Source: Bacteroidota bacterium (GTDB lineage Bacteria > Bacteroidota > Bacteroidia > Bacteroidales > F082). Taken from it: a stretch of DNA of 64,000 nt. The stretch lies in NCBI GenBank assembly GCA_014382445.1, contig JACNJS010000034.1, positions 1 through 64,000 on the forward strand, read 5' to 3'. The position numbers and the translations under genes were made by a program. Below the pieces are notes generated by a model. It did not search any database. It saw only the letters and a program-made list of their open reading frames with translations, and was not told the DNA's origin. Shown in pieces: positions 35,948 to 45,109 of this stretch. The first letter of the stretch is position 1. Every line of letters begins with the position of its first letter.

Positions 35948-37788
35948 TAATTTTGTTTTTTCTATCAAGTGGTTTATTTTTAGGTTGGTCACTGGGAGCC
36001 AACGATGCAGCCAATGTTTTTGGTACTGCTGTTGGCACCCGCATGCTTAAATTTAAAACTACTGCAATAGTAGCTAGTATATTTGTTATACTTGGAGCGG
36101 TAATACAAGGAGCTGGCGCAAATCATACTTTAGGTAAATTGGGAAATGTGAGCACAATAGCAGCAGCATTTACTGTTGCTCTATCAGCAGCTCTTACTGT
36201 TTACTGGATGACCCGTATGAGCTTGCCCGTTTCAACATCACAAGCAATAGTTGGTGCAATTATTGGTTGGAATTTCTACACCACTAACCCAACAGATATT
36301 AACGTATTAACTAAAATTGTTTCAACATGGGTAAGTGGCCCAATACTTGGCGGAATATTTGCTGTTCTTCTCTATATGCTTGTAAGGTTAATATTCAAGA
36401 AATCAAAAATTCATCTTCTTTACAAAGATTCGTACATAAGATATAGCTTATTGTTTGTTGGCGCATTTGGAGCATACAGTTTGGGAGCTAATAATATTGC
36501 CAACGTAATGGGTGTTTTTACAGGTGCAATAAATTTACCAACCATCGATCTTGGAATTTTCGTTTTCGACAGTACACAACAGTTATTTCTATTAGGAGGT
36601 TTTGCTATTGCAATAGGAATTATCACTTACTCAAAACATGTAATGGAAACCGTTGGCAATACTCTAATGCCTCTTACTCCTGACGCAGCAATCGTTGTTG
36701 TTTTGTCGCAAGCTCTGGTGCTTTTCATTTTTTCTTCACAAGGTTTATCAGATGCTTTCCAATCAATTGGACTACCAGCAATCCCACTTGTACCGGTCTC
36801 AAGTTCACAGGTTGTTATTGGATCCATTATTGGGATCGGATTATATAAAGGAGGAAAAGAAATAAAATATAATATTCTGGGAAGTATAAGTCTTGGATGG
36901 GTTGCCACACCATTAGTTGCCGGAGTATTAGCATTCTTTATGTTATTCTTTGTAAATAACGTATTTAAACAAGATGTTGGCGGTAATAGAACTCTTGTAT
37001 TAAATGAGGAAACAAAAAACGAAATTGTGGCAGGAAATTACGATACAATATCAAGTAATAATTTCATTGCAATTGATAGTATTTCCACGTCTAATTTTCT
37101 TTTAAATAAAAATGACAAACAGGATAATAATACCATTCAGAATAATACTGTAAAAATAGCCATCCTTATAATTTTCGCCGTATCAATAATCTTAATTTCT
37201 ATATTTCTATACATCTTAAAATCACAACGTAAGAAATACAAAAACAATTTAATAAATATTAAAGAACAGGAAAATAAGTATCTCCATAAAATTGACCTTC
37301 TGGAAAAAAGTCTTACGAACAGACTTAATGTTCAGGACAATCTTGGTAAAGAGTTGAAATTTCGCCAAAGTGAAATGGTTACTATGGCCATGAGTATTAT
37401 ACATAAAAATGAATTTCTAGATGACCTTAAAAAAGAAGTTCTTAAAATAAAGATGGTAATAAAAGATCAGGAAACAAGACTTAAACTGAATAAACTATCA
37501 TTGATGATAACTCAGGATCTTTCGATTGATAGGGATAGAGAAAAATTTCAGATGCATATAAATGAGCAAAATAGTAACTTCATTCATCAACTTGAAGAAT
37601 CTTTTCCTACAATGACTGATAATGAGAAACGATTAGCTTCAATGTTACGACTAAACCTGTCATCTAAAGAAATTGCATCAATCCTGAACATTTCTCCAAA
37701 AAGTGTGGAAATGAATAGATACAGACTTCGTAAAAAACTAAAAGTTGACCCTAAAGTTAATCTATCTGATTTTATTAGGGAATTCTAA
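35944..37788 (+). CDS. PiT phosphate transporter fused to LuxR-type HTH
   Basis: A 614-residue protein. Residues 1-340 are a complete PiT/PHO4 transporter with both signature repeats (GANDAANVFGT at 18-28 and GANNIANVMG at 181-190) and about ten helices. Standard PiT proteins end there. This one continues with a loop (340-400), one more membrane helix (404-425), a coiled coil (427-500), a linker, and a C-terminal helix-turn-helix (about 555-610) of the LuxR/GerE type: MTDNEKRLASMLRLNLSSKEIASILNISPKSVEMNRYRLRKKL. That tail resembles those of Bacteroidota membrane-bound TPR/LuxR regulators. It may sense phosphate flux and act on DNA directly at the membrane (inference). Confidence 0.92.
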   Translation: MIILFFLSSGLFLGWSLGANDAANVFGTAVGTRMLKFKTTAIVASIFVILGAVIQGAGANHTLGKLGNVSTIAAAFTVALSAALTVYWMTRMSLPVSTSQAIVGAIIGWNFYTTNPTDINVLTKIVSTWVSGPILGGIFAVLLYMLVRLIFKKSKIHLLYKDSYIRYSLLFVGAFGAYSLGANNIANVMGVFTGAINLPTIDLGIFVFDSTQQLFLLGGFAIAIGIITYSKHVMETVGNTLMPLTPDAAIVVVLSQALVLFIFSSQGLSDAFQSIGLPAIPLVPVSSSQVVIGSIIGIGLYKGGKEIKYNILGSISLGWVATPLVAGVLAFFMLFFVNNVFKQDVGGNRTLVLNEETKNEIVAGNYDTISSNNFIAIDSISTSNFLLNKNDKQDNNTIQNNTVKIAILIIFAVSIILISIFLYILKSQRKKYKNNLINIKEQENKYLHKIDLLEKSLTNRLNVQDNLGKELKFRQSEMVTMAMSIIHKNEFLDDLKKEVLKIKMVIKDQETRLKLNKLSLMITQDLSIDRDREKFQMHINEQNSNFIHQLEESFPTMTDNEKRLASMLRLNLSSKEIASILNISPKSVEMNRYRLRKKLKVDPKVNLSDFIREF

Positions 37789-37924
37789 GTTGTTTTTTTT
37801 ACGACTACTCATTCTTAAAATATCTAGATAACAAAACTCATAAACAAATTTAAAAAAACTCAGTTTAGATATATTTAACTGTATTACACATTTTTACGAA
37901 ACCGTGAGTGTTTAAATTAAAATA

Positions 37925-37944
37925 ATGTAGGGTATATGTAGAGT
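37925..37944 (+). promoter_or_regulatory. Candidate operator: TGTAG direct repeats
   Basis: TGTAGGGTATATGTAGAG has TGTAG-N6-TGTAG (period 11), 90 bases before the porin gene and in the same orientation to its gene as the lamin-tail sites. Confidence 0.45.
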
Positions 37945-38033
37945 CCATTTTAAACGTCACAATTTGATATTGGTGTTATTTAGCTAATGAAAAAATCAAC
38001 AGTAATTTGTTTTATTAATTAAAAGCAATTAAA

Positions 38034-39656
38034 ATGAAAAAAAGTAATTACAGTAAACTTTCACTCTTGGGTATAATGCTATTACTTCTCATAAGTGGAA
38101 ATGCCTACTCACAAGTAGAAAATGTTGTAACAGGAAAAGTTTTCCCAGCTGGTATGCAAACTCCAATGAGAGATGTAACAGTACAAATACAGGGCGATGA
38201 TTCTTCAATTATTTTAACCGATGGCAATGGCTTTTTTAGCATGGAAGTATCTGCATTTCCTGTTAGTCTTGTTTTCATGAAGGAAACATACCAAACCCAA
38301 GTCGTGGAAGTTAAGAAAGCATCTGATATTACTATTTACTTATCAGTGGCAGAAAAAACCGTAAATGAATATGGACAAGAAATTGGCATGCGTGTCAAAC
38401 TTAATCCCGAATCACGTGATGGTATATTAATGTTCTCATCAACTGACAACAGGTTCAAGTACTGGTTTGATAACCGTGTTTATTTTGACGGAGCATTTTA
38501 TTTGGGAGATAATACTTACCAAGGCGTTGAGCATAAAATTGGTAATGGAGTAAATATACGCCGTATGCGTTTTGCAATGAAAGCAATCATCTGGGGTAAC
38601 TGGGGTGGTGAAATTGATTTTGACTTTGGTAATAATGCTGTTGATATTAAAGATGCTTATGTAAGATATATTGGGAAAAACTGGCAAATTAAGGCTGGTA
38701 ATTTTAGAGAGCCAATGTCTTTGGAAACAATGACAACTTCTAGATATATTACTTTCATGGAAAGACCATATGCTACAGAGCAAGCGCCCTCACGGCATTT
38801 AGGTATAGACTATAAAATGTTTACTAATCATATATTCTTTGAAGGTGGTATATTTTCAAGTAATATTGCCAACGACCTGATAAGAGATCAAAACAAGAGT
38901 AATGGAACAGATGCAGGATGGTCGGTAACCGGTCGCTTTGCATATGCACCGATTAAGAAAGAAAAAATGGTTCTTCATCTAGGAGTGTCAGGATCGTATA
39001 GAGTTCCAAAAATTCAAGAATTAGGAGATCCAGAAAACAGCTTTAGATATGGAGAAAATGCTGAAACAGAAATTAATCGCAAGAAATATATTGATACTGA
39101 CTGGGTTCCTAACTGCAAAACAAAAACTATTGTAGGACTAGAAGCAGCCTATGCTGTTAAAAACTTTCGTGTACAAGGTGAATACTTGAGAACAGATATT
39201 ACAAGAGATGCCGACAAGGTACCTGCGGGTGAAGATAAATATTCATTGGAAGGGTTTTATGTTATGGGTGCGTGGTTAATTAATAATGCTGATTATTATT
39301 ATAATATGGCAGATGCTGAATTCTCACAAATCGACTTTAGAAATAACAAAAAAGGTGCATTTGAGTTTGCCTTAAGATATTCATTTATGGATGCAAATAC
39401 CTTTAAAGAGGGTGTTGATATTCCTTATATGCAAGGTGGATCAGGTGAAAGCTATACCGTTGGTGTAAGTTATTACTTTAATTATAATGTTAAATTGATG
39501 CTTAACTATGCATACATGAATCACGATCGCTGGGCAGATGGAAAAGGTAAATTCAAAACCTACGATATTGATGCCAATGGTAATGATATAACCCCAGCCG
39601 GAGAAGGTGGAATTGATTTTAGCACCATTCAGGCAAGAATACTAATTGCATTTTAA
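38034..39656 (+). CDS. OprO/OprP-like porin with carboxypeptidase-regulatory-like domain
   Basis: A 540-residue outer-membrane protein: signal peptide (1-26), a carboxypeptidase-regulatory-like beta-sandwich (about 28-110, VTGKVFPAGMQTPMRDVTVQIQG, as at the front of many Bacteroidota outer-membrane proteins), then a porin barrel of the phosphate-selective O/P family (about 125-540, INIRRMRFAMKAIIWGNWGGEIDFDFG-type strand, IKAGNFREPMSLE, terminal Phe). OprP porins bind phosphate or polyphosphate in their pore. The neighbouring PiT fits this, but specificity is not proven by sequence. It probably opens the long operon running to 48110. Confidence 0.85.
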   Translation: MKKSNYSKLSLLGIMLLLLISGNAYSQVENVVTGKVFPAGMQTPMRDVTVQIQGDDSSIILTDGNGFFSMEVSAFPVSLVFMKETYQTQVVEVKKASDITIYLSVAEKTVNEYGQEIGMRVKLNPESRDGILMFSSTDNRFKYWFDNRVYFDGAFYLGDNTYQGVEHKIGNGVNIRRMRFAMKAIIWGNWGGEIDFDFGNNAVDIKDAYVRYIGKNWQIKAGNFREPMSLETMTTSRYITFMERPYATEQAPSRHLGIDYKMFTNHIFFEGGIFSSNIANDLIRDQNKSNGTDAGWSVTGRFAYAPIKKEKMVLHLGVSGSYRVPKIQELGDPENSFRYGENAETEINRKKYIDTDWVPNCKTKTIVGLEAAYAVKNFRVQGEYLRTDITRDADKVPAGEDKYSLEGFYVMGAWLINNADYYYNMADAEFSQIDFRNNKKGAFEFALRYSFMDANTFKEGVDIPYMQGGSGESYTVGVSYYFNYNVKLMLNYAYMNHDRWADGKGKFKTYDIDANGNDITPAGEGGIDFSTIQARILIAF

Positions 39657-39686
39657 TAGTCTACAAAACATAAAAAAGATATAGAA

Positions 39687-40772
39687 ATGAAAAAATATAT
39701 ATTAATAAGCATTATTGCTACACTATTTTTCTCAGGATGTGTTAAGGACGAACAACCAGCTCCTTTACCTCCACCAGCTGAAGAATATGAAAACATTGTT
39801 ATCAACGAGTTGATAACAAAAGATTTAAGCGACCCGTATTTCGTTGACGGTCAGGGAGAAGGTACTGACTGGATCGAATTATATAACAAAGGAACAAAAC
39901 CGATTAATGTTTCTGGTATGTGGATAACTGACAACCCTGGCACTGTAGATGATTACAACCGTATTCCTGATAGTGATGCAGCTTTAACAACCATACCCCC
40001 AAAGGGTTTTCTTGTTATGATTTGTGGAGCTAAAGATACCGAAGGAAACAAAATAGTTACAAGTATAATGGATGGTAAAGTATTTATTGAGATGGGATTA
40101 AGCTCTTCTGGAGACTATTTTACTGCTATTTATACTCCTGAAAAAGTTGAAATTGACAAATCAGATGATTTTAATGGACTTGAAGATGGAAAATCATTTG
40201 GACGCACTTCAGATGCTGGAGATACTTGGTCAGTTTTAACCAACAAAACACCTGGTGAGCCTAACGATGGAACAGTTCCAGTAGCTGGATCACTTGTTAT
40301 TAATGAATTTATGTGTAGCAACGACACAACCTTCATTCCTGATGGTGGGCCAGATAACTATCCCGACTGGATCGAAATATACAATACAGGAGACACTCCA
40401 CTGGATATTGGTGGTTGGTTTGTAACAGATGATATGACTGACCCTGTTCAATATCAAATTCCTACAGATATACCTGAACAAACTAATATACCTGCACATG
40501 GTTATCTATTACTAAAATGCAATGGATTAGGAGAAGGATTACACACGAACTTTAAATTAGGTAGTGGTGGTGATGATATAGGTCTTTCCAAAGACGGTGT
40601 AACGTTTGACGATTCTGTTTCTTATGGCTCAGCTGCCGGAAGTACAACTGTTGTTCCTACTCCGGACACAGACATGACAACAGGAAGAGATACTGATGGC
40701 AGTTTTGTGTGGGTTATTTTTGATCCTAATACAGCATTACCTCCAACTCCTGGAACATCTAACGGAAACTAA
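39687..40772 (+). CDS. Lipoprotein with two lamin tail domains
   Basis: A 361-residue protein with a lipoprotein signal (lipobox FFSGC, Cys18) and two lamin tail domains (about 32-195, IVINELITKDLSD...GTDWIELYNKG; and 200-355, LVINEFMCSNDTTF...PDWIEIYNTG). It should be anchored to the outer membrane rather than T9SS-exported. The domain type is the same as in the two large surface proteins on the other strand. It lies 30 bases after the porin gene and 23 before the propeller lipoprotein. Confidence 0.85.
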   Translation: MKKYILISIIATLFFSGCVKDEQPAPLPPPAEEYENIVINELITKDLSDPYFVDGQGEGTDWIELYNKGTKPINVSGMWITDNPGTVDDYNRIPDSDAALTTIPPKGFLVMICGAKDTEGNKIVTSIMDGKVFIEMGLSSSGDYFTAIYTPEKVEIDKSDDFNGLEDGKSFGRTSDAGDTWSVLTNKTPGEPNDGTVPVAGSLVINEFMCSNDTTFIPDGGPDNYPDWIEIYNTGDTPLDIGGWFVTDDMTDPVQYQIPTDIPEQTNIPAHGYLLLKCNGLGEGLHTNFKLGSGGDDIGLSKDGVTFDDSVSYGSAAGSTTVVPTPDTDMTTGRDTDGSFVWVIFDPNTALPPTPGTSNGN

Positions 40773-40795
40773 TTGTTATAATAAAGAAAACTTCC

Positions 40796-41557
40796 ATGAA
40801 AAGAATCTCAATCATAGTAATCATTGGCATACTGTTTTATTCTTGTAATAAGACAAGTACACCTGGTCCTGTGATTGAGATTCCTACGGGAACACTTGAA
40901 TTAATTGACAGCTACAAAGTTGATGTTCCTGAACCTTCAGGATTATCATTTGGACCAAACAACGCAACCTTACTTACAGTAAGCGATCATACAAACCAAA
41001 TATATGAACTTGACTTCCATGGAAATATATTGAGAGAATATGATTATGTTGGAAAAGATCTAGAGGGAGTGACTTATAATTCAGATAAAAACCTCATTGC
41101 AATTGCCGAAGAAGCTGATAGAGATATTACTTTAATCGACTACGAAACTGGAAATAAAATAGAATCCTATAGGATTGAAATATCAATTGGATCAACCAAT
41201 AGCGGACTTGAGGGTATTTCATATAATAATAATAGCAATCTATACTATATTGTTAATGAAACCAATCCTGATCTTATGATTGTATGGAGTCCGGAATTTG
41301 GCATAGTAAGTGAGAATAAATTAGATTTTGCTTCTGATTATTCAGGAATATTTGTCGATGCAAAAAATTCGTTGCTATGGTTTGTTAGCGATCAATCCAG
41401 GGGTTTATACAAGTGTGATTATAATGCAAATGTATTACTCAAATTCAGTCTTGATGAGTTAAAATATGAAGGCGTAGCCATTAATGGTGATGTTGTTTAT
41501 CTAATTAATGACGCTACAGGTAGATTGAATATTTATAAAATTAAAAAAGAAATATAG
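40796..41557 (+). CDS. SdiA-regulated-type beta-propeller lipoprotein
   Basis: A 253-residue lipoprotein (lipobox LFYSC, Cys17) whose body is a beta-propeller of the SdiA-regulated/YjiK family: VPEPSGLSFGPNNATLLTVSD, DLEGVTYNSDKNLIAIAEE, GLEGISYNNNSNLYYIVNE and YEGVAINGDVVYLINDATG. The fold is related to phytase-like propellers, which makes hydrolysis or binding of phosphate esters or calcium possible, but active-site residues cannot be confirmed. The same module sits between lamin tail domains in the 903-residue protein at 30183, so fused and split versions coexist here. The next gene starts 2 bases later. Confidence 0.82.
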   Translation: MKRISIIVIIGILFYSCNKTSTPGPVIEIPTGTLELIDSYKVDVPEPSGLSFGPNNATLLTVSDHTNQIYELDFHGNILREYDYVGKDLEGVTYNSDKNLIAIAEEADRDITLIDYETGNKIESYRIEISIGSTNSGLEGISYNNNSNLYYIVNETNPDLMIVWSPEFGIVSENKLDFASDYSGIFVDAKNSLLWFVSDQSRGLYKCDYNANVLLKFSLDELKYEGVAINGDVVYLINDATGRLNIYKIKKEI

Positions 41558-41559
41558 TC

Positions 41560-42189
41560 ATGGTAACATCAGTAATTCCACGATATGAGTTCCGGGTTTT
41601 TGGAAATAATCTTGATAGTATAAAAGAGATTATTGAGAAGCAATCTGACAAAGAGATGACTCGTCAGATGGATTCTGTATACTTGTTAACACCATGGAAA
41701 AGAAAGAATAATATTAAAATCAGAGAAGGTGTAATGGACATTAAAGTTCTTGAACAAGAGCATGAAACATTAGAACAATGGAGTCCGTTTTTAGTTGGAG
41801 AATTTCCGATGAAAGCTAAAATTATTAAAACATCTGTTTTTCCGGCACTTGGGGTTGAGAGTCCAGTGTTTGAAAGAAAAGAATACACCTTAAAACAATT
41901 TATTTATGAGGTTGTTTCTGTGGATCCTGATTTGGCCGTAGCCTATGTTTGGAAAACACGACATGCGTATACAGTTGCTGGTTGTATTGCCGAAATTGCT
42001 GAAATAAAAGTAAACGGAACATCTGTTAGCACTATTTGTATTGAGTCGGAAGATCCTAATAAAGTAATTGAAGCAAAGAAAATTCTTGGTATCGACAAGA
42101 AAACAGAAAATGTTAATTACCCACTTGCTCTTAAACGTTTCATGGGATTAACACCATTACCTGATAACTGGCATAAAATTGATTTCTAG
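41560..42189 (+). CDS. Unknown protein, possibly CYTH-like, paralogue 1
   Basis: A 209-residue soluble protein I do not firmly recognise. It starts YEFRVFG, has VYLLTPWKRKNNIKIREGVMDIKVLEQEHETLEQWSP and later RHAYTVAGCIAEIAEIKVNG. The alternating charged strands (xExRxF, KIRxGxMDIK, AEIAEIKV) recall the CYTH/triphosphate-tunnel pattern, and a true CYTH gene lies two genes downstream, so a divergent CYTH-like fold is my guess. It is clearly paralogous to the next gene (shared EFR.FG, KIR.G.MDIK, LEQW.P, GEFPMKA and V.P). No signal peptide, so cytosolic. Confidence 0.65.
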   Translation: MVTSVIPRYEFRVFGNNLDSIKEIIEKQSDKEMTRQMDSVYLLTPWKRKNNIKIREGVMDIKVLEQEHETLEQWSPFLVGEFPMKAKIIKTSVFPALGVESPVFERKEYTLKQFIYEVVSVDPDLAVAYVWKTRHAYTVAGCIAEIAEIKVNGTSVSTICIESEDPNKVIEAKKILGIDKKTENVNYPLALKRFMGLTPLPDNWHKIDF

Positions 42190-42209
42190 TACACGAAAAA
42201 AAAATAAAG

Positions 42210-42851
42210 ATGAATAAAGATAAAATGAAAATTGGTGAAATATCCAAACCACGATTTGAATTTAGAACCTTTGGAAGAGATTTCACTGATGTTGCATTTC
42301 TTATGTCAAGATTATCTGTACCCGTACCTGAAAAAGTATGGGAAAGAACATCTATTGAAACATATATTATTTCAAAAACAAATGACGTAAATAATACTAA
42401 GATCAGAGATGGTAAAATGGATATTAAAACCTTTGTTCAAGAAATTGATGGACTAGAACAATGGAATCCATTAATGAAGGGAGAATTCCCAATGAAGGCT
42501 GAAATTCTGAAAAAAGAAGTTTTTCCAGCATTTATGGTTGATATGCCATCTCTTGACAAAGAAACTTATACATTAGACGAATTCATGGAAATGATAAAAG
42601 CAAATCCAAACCTACAGGCAATTACTGTTGAAAAGGAACGATTTGGTTATATGATAAATGATACAATTTGTGAATATGCTAATGTTTGGATAAATGGAGC
42701 AATGGTTGTTTCTGTAAATTCCGAATCTACCGAAATAGATGATATCAAGAAAACAATTACTGATCTTGGGTTAGATGGTGTTGAAAATATCAACTATTTA
42801 CAAGCGTCAAAAAGAATTGTTGGCATGATAGATAAAAAACTAGCAAATTAA
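42210..42851 (+). CDS. Unknown protein, possibly CYTH-like, paralogue 2
   Basis: A 213-residue soluble protein sharing with the preceding gene the motifs FEFRTFG, NTKIRDGKMDIKTFVQE, GLEQWNP and GEFPMKAEILKKEVFPA. The two presumably arose by duplication and may form a heteromer. Start ATG 42210 gives MNKDKMKIG; ATG 42225 (MKIGEIS) is an alternative. It is 20 bases from its paralogue and 49 from the CYTH gene, in one operon. Confidence 0.65.
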   Translation: MNKDKMKIGEISKPRFEFRTFGRDFTDVAFLMSRLSVPVPEKVWERTSIETYIISKTNDVNNTKIRDGKMDIKTFVQEIDGLEQWNPLMKGEFPMKAEILKKEVFPAFMVDMPSLDKETYTLDEFMEMIKANPNLQAITVEKERFGYMINDTICEYANVWINGAMVVSVNSESTEIDDIKKTITDLGLDGVENINYLQASKRIVGMIDKKLAN

Positions 42852-42900
42852 CAATTCAGAATTATATTATTTCAACATCATAGCATTATATCATTATCAC

Positions 42901-43371
42901 ATGGCACAAGAAATAGAAAAAAAATTCTTAGTAACCGGCGATTTTAAATCTCTGTCCACAAAAGAAACTAGAATAACCCAGGGATACCTTTCATCAATTC
43001 CTGAACGCACTGTAAGAGCGCGATTAAAAGGGAAAAAAGGCTTTCTAACAATAAAAGGTATTGGAAATAGTACAGGAGCCAGCCGCTATGAGTGGGAAAG
43101 AGAGATACCTGTTAACGAAGCAAAAGAATTACTAGATATTTGCGAAAAAGGTGTTATTGATAAGACACGATTCATTATTCCTGAAAAGTCTGGTTTAAAG
43201 TTCGAAGTTGATGAATTCTATGGAGATAATGAAGGCCTTACTGTGGCAGAAATAGAGCTTCCTTCTGAGGATCATCCATTTGAAAAACCATCTTGGTTAG
43301 GAGAAGAAGTTACTGGTGACCCCCGTTATTACAATTCAATGCTAATGAAAAACCCATTTAAAGACTGGTAA
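42901..43371 (+). CDS. CYTH-domain protein (triphosphate tunnel family)
   Basis: A 156-residue CYTH protein with the signature EIEKKFLV (residues 4-11), tunnel-wall strands ERTVRARLKGKKGFLTIKG and SRYEWEREIP, and the acidic FEVDEFYGDNEGLTVAEIELP. Small bacterial CYTH proteins of this size are usually inorganic triphosphatases (ygiF/NeuTTM-like) that split tripolyphosphate with a divalent metal. In a cluster with PiT, PhoU-like and OprP-like genes a phosphate role is attractive. It is cytosolic. Confidence 0.9.
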   Translation: MAQEIEKKFLVTGDFKSLSTKETRITQGYLSSIPERTVRARLKGKKGFLTIKGIGNSTGASRYEWEREIPVNEAKELLDICEKGVIDKTRFIIPEKSGLKFEVDEFYGDNEGLTVAEIELPSEDHPFEKPSWLGEEVTGDPRYYNSMLMKNPFKDW

Positions 43372-43430
43372 AGATTGATATAGTAGTTTCACTTAATCAA
43401 CGAATTGCTTTTCTAAGTCCATATATTCTC

Positions 43431-45047
43431 ATGAACAATATCTCAACCGAAAATAACAATGGTTTCGATCCATTGGACATGAACAATTACAAAATTGAGA
43501 AACTCCCTAAACGATCCAAGTCTAAGGTTGAATCTTTTTTGGCGATTCTTGGAGGGCCACTGGCAATCATAACATTCATACTTATTTACTTTGTTCTAAA
43601 ACCTGATTTTCTTCAATCAATCAACGCAGATTTGTTAGGTGATTATGCTAGGAGCATATTTGATCTAAAGGGTTCTGCTGAATTTTCAAAAATGAATATT
43701 GCTATGATGGCAATATTTGCTGCAGGTGTAATCCTATGGATGACTGAAGCAATACCAAACTATCTCACTTCACTAATAATTATTATAAGTTTAGTGCTCA
43801 CAGGTGTATTAAGTGAAAAGGATGCATACGCTCAACTAGGCCACAAGGTTATGTGGCTTAATATCATGTCATTTGTACTTGCCAGCATGCTTGTTAAAAC
43901 AGGATTGGCAAAACGATTTGCACTTTGGTTTATAGTTCACTTTGGAAAGAAATCATCATCAATTTTCCTAAGTTTCCTTCTAATCAATGTGGTATTATCC
44001 GCATTTATCTCTGCTACAACTGCAAAAGCAGCAATACTACTTCCTATTTTTATGGTAATAGCTGCCATTTATGGTGCACGAGGTGGTGATAAAAAGAACA
44101 ACTTTGGTAGAAATATTGTATTACAAAACCTTTTTTATATAAATATTGGAGCAAGTGGTTTTCTAACCGGATCGGGTGCCAACCTTCTTGCTGCAGCATT
44201 AATTACGGGAGCAACTGGTGTTGATATCTATTTTACAGATTGGATGCGAGGTAATTTCTTGGTTGCAATAATATTAATGTTCCTCGGATATATAATCGCA
44301 GTACGAGTATTCTTTCCATTGAAAAAAGAAGAACGTTTACCTCAGATTCCAGGAGGAATGGAAAGGCTAAAGGAAGAACTTGGGAAATTAGGAAAAATGG
44401 ATTTTCAGGAAATAAAATCCGCTTTGCTTTTTATTTCAATACTTGCTCTGTGGGCAACTGACAAGTTTCATGGAATTAGCCCAACAGCGGTAGCATTTAT
44501 TGGAGCAATTATAGCCCTAACACCTCGAATCGGAATATTAAAATGGAATGATGTTGATATTCCATGGCATCTCATGCTATTTTCTGCTGGTGCATATACA
44601 CTTGGAGCAGGGTTTAAGGTTACTGATTTACCATCACTTTCTGTAAATGCTATTTTTGATTCTTTAGGATTAGGATTACAAACACCTTTCTGGGTGCTAT
44701 ACTTATCACTCACATTTGCAATGGCTTTCAGTGCGCTGATATTTCAATCAAAAACAATGCGCACCATGATCTTTATACCAATTGCTATTGGGGTTGCCCA
44801 ACGGTTTGGATTTGATGTTATAAGCCTTGCACTCCCTGTGGCATTCTTAATCGAACATGTATACATGCTTCCTTTTAATAGTAAACCTGCCGCTCTCCTA
44901 TATGAAACTGACCAATACAGTCTAACAGATACTTTTAAATTTGGTCTTACTATGCTTACCGTAGGTTGGATAGTAAATATAATAATGGGTGAAACATGGT
45001 ATCGATACCTCGATATCACACCAGATGGTATTTTTGGTATTTTTTAA
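43431..45047 (+). CDS. DASS/SLC13-family sodium-anion symporter
   Basis: A 538-residue inner-membrane carrier with about 12 helices. The family signature is seen in WMTEAIPNYLTSLIIII, NIMSFVLASMLVKTGLAKRFA and the first SNT-like hairpin region FISATTAKAAILLPI, and the second half repeats the fold. SLC13 members import di- and tricarboxylates or sulfate with sodium; the anion here is unknown. The first ~45 residues are a hydrophilic extension. It lies 59 bases after the CYTH gene and 62 before the TctC-TctB fusion, so the operon carries two unrelated carboxylate-type transport systems. Confidence 0.88.
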   Translation: MNNISTENNNGFDPLDMNNYKIEKLPKRSKSKVESFLAILGGPLAIITFILIYFVLKPDFLQSINADLLGDYARSIFDLKGSAEFSKMNIAMMAIFAAGVILWMTEAIPNYLTSLIIIISLVLTGVLSEKDAYAQLGHKVMWLNIMSFVLASMLVKTGLAKRFALWFIVHFGKKSSSIFLSFLLINVVLSAFISATTAKAAILLPIFMVIAAIYGARGGDKKNNFGRNIVLQNLFYINIGASGFLTGSGANLLAAALITGATGVDIYFTDWMRGNFLVAIILMFLGYIIAVRVFFPLKKEERLPQIPGGMERLKEELGKLGKMDFQEIKSALLFISILALWATDKFHGISPTAVAFIGAIIALTPRIGILKWNDVDIPWHLMLFSAGAYTLGAGFKVTDLPSLSVNAIFDSLGLGLQTPFWVLYLSLTFAMAFSALIFQSKTMRTMIFIPIAIGVAQRFGFDVISLALPVAFLIEHVYMLPFNSKPAALLYETDQYSLTDTFKFGLTMLTVGWIVNIIMGETWYRYLDITPDGIFGIF

Positions 45048-45109
45048 GTAATAACACCAGCAAAAGTTTCATGTAAAAGAAAATTGCTTTTATTTGTATC
45101 TAATAGATA

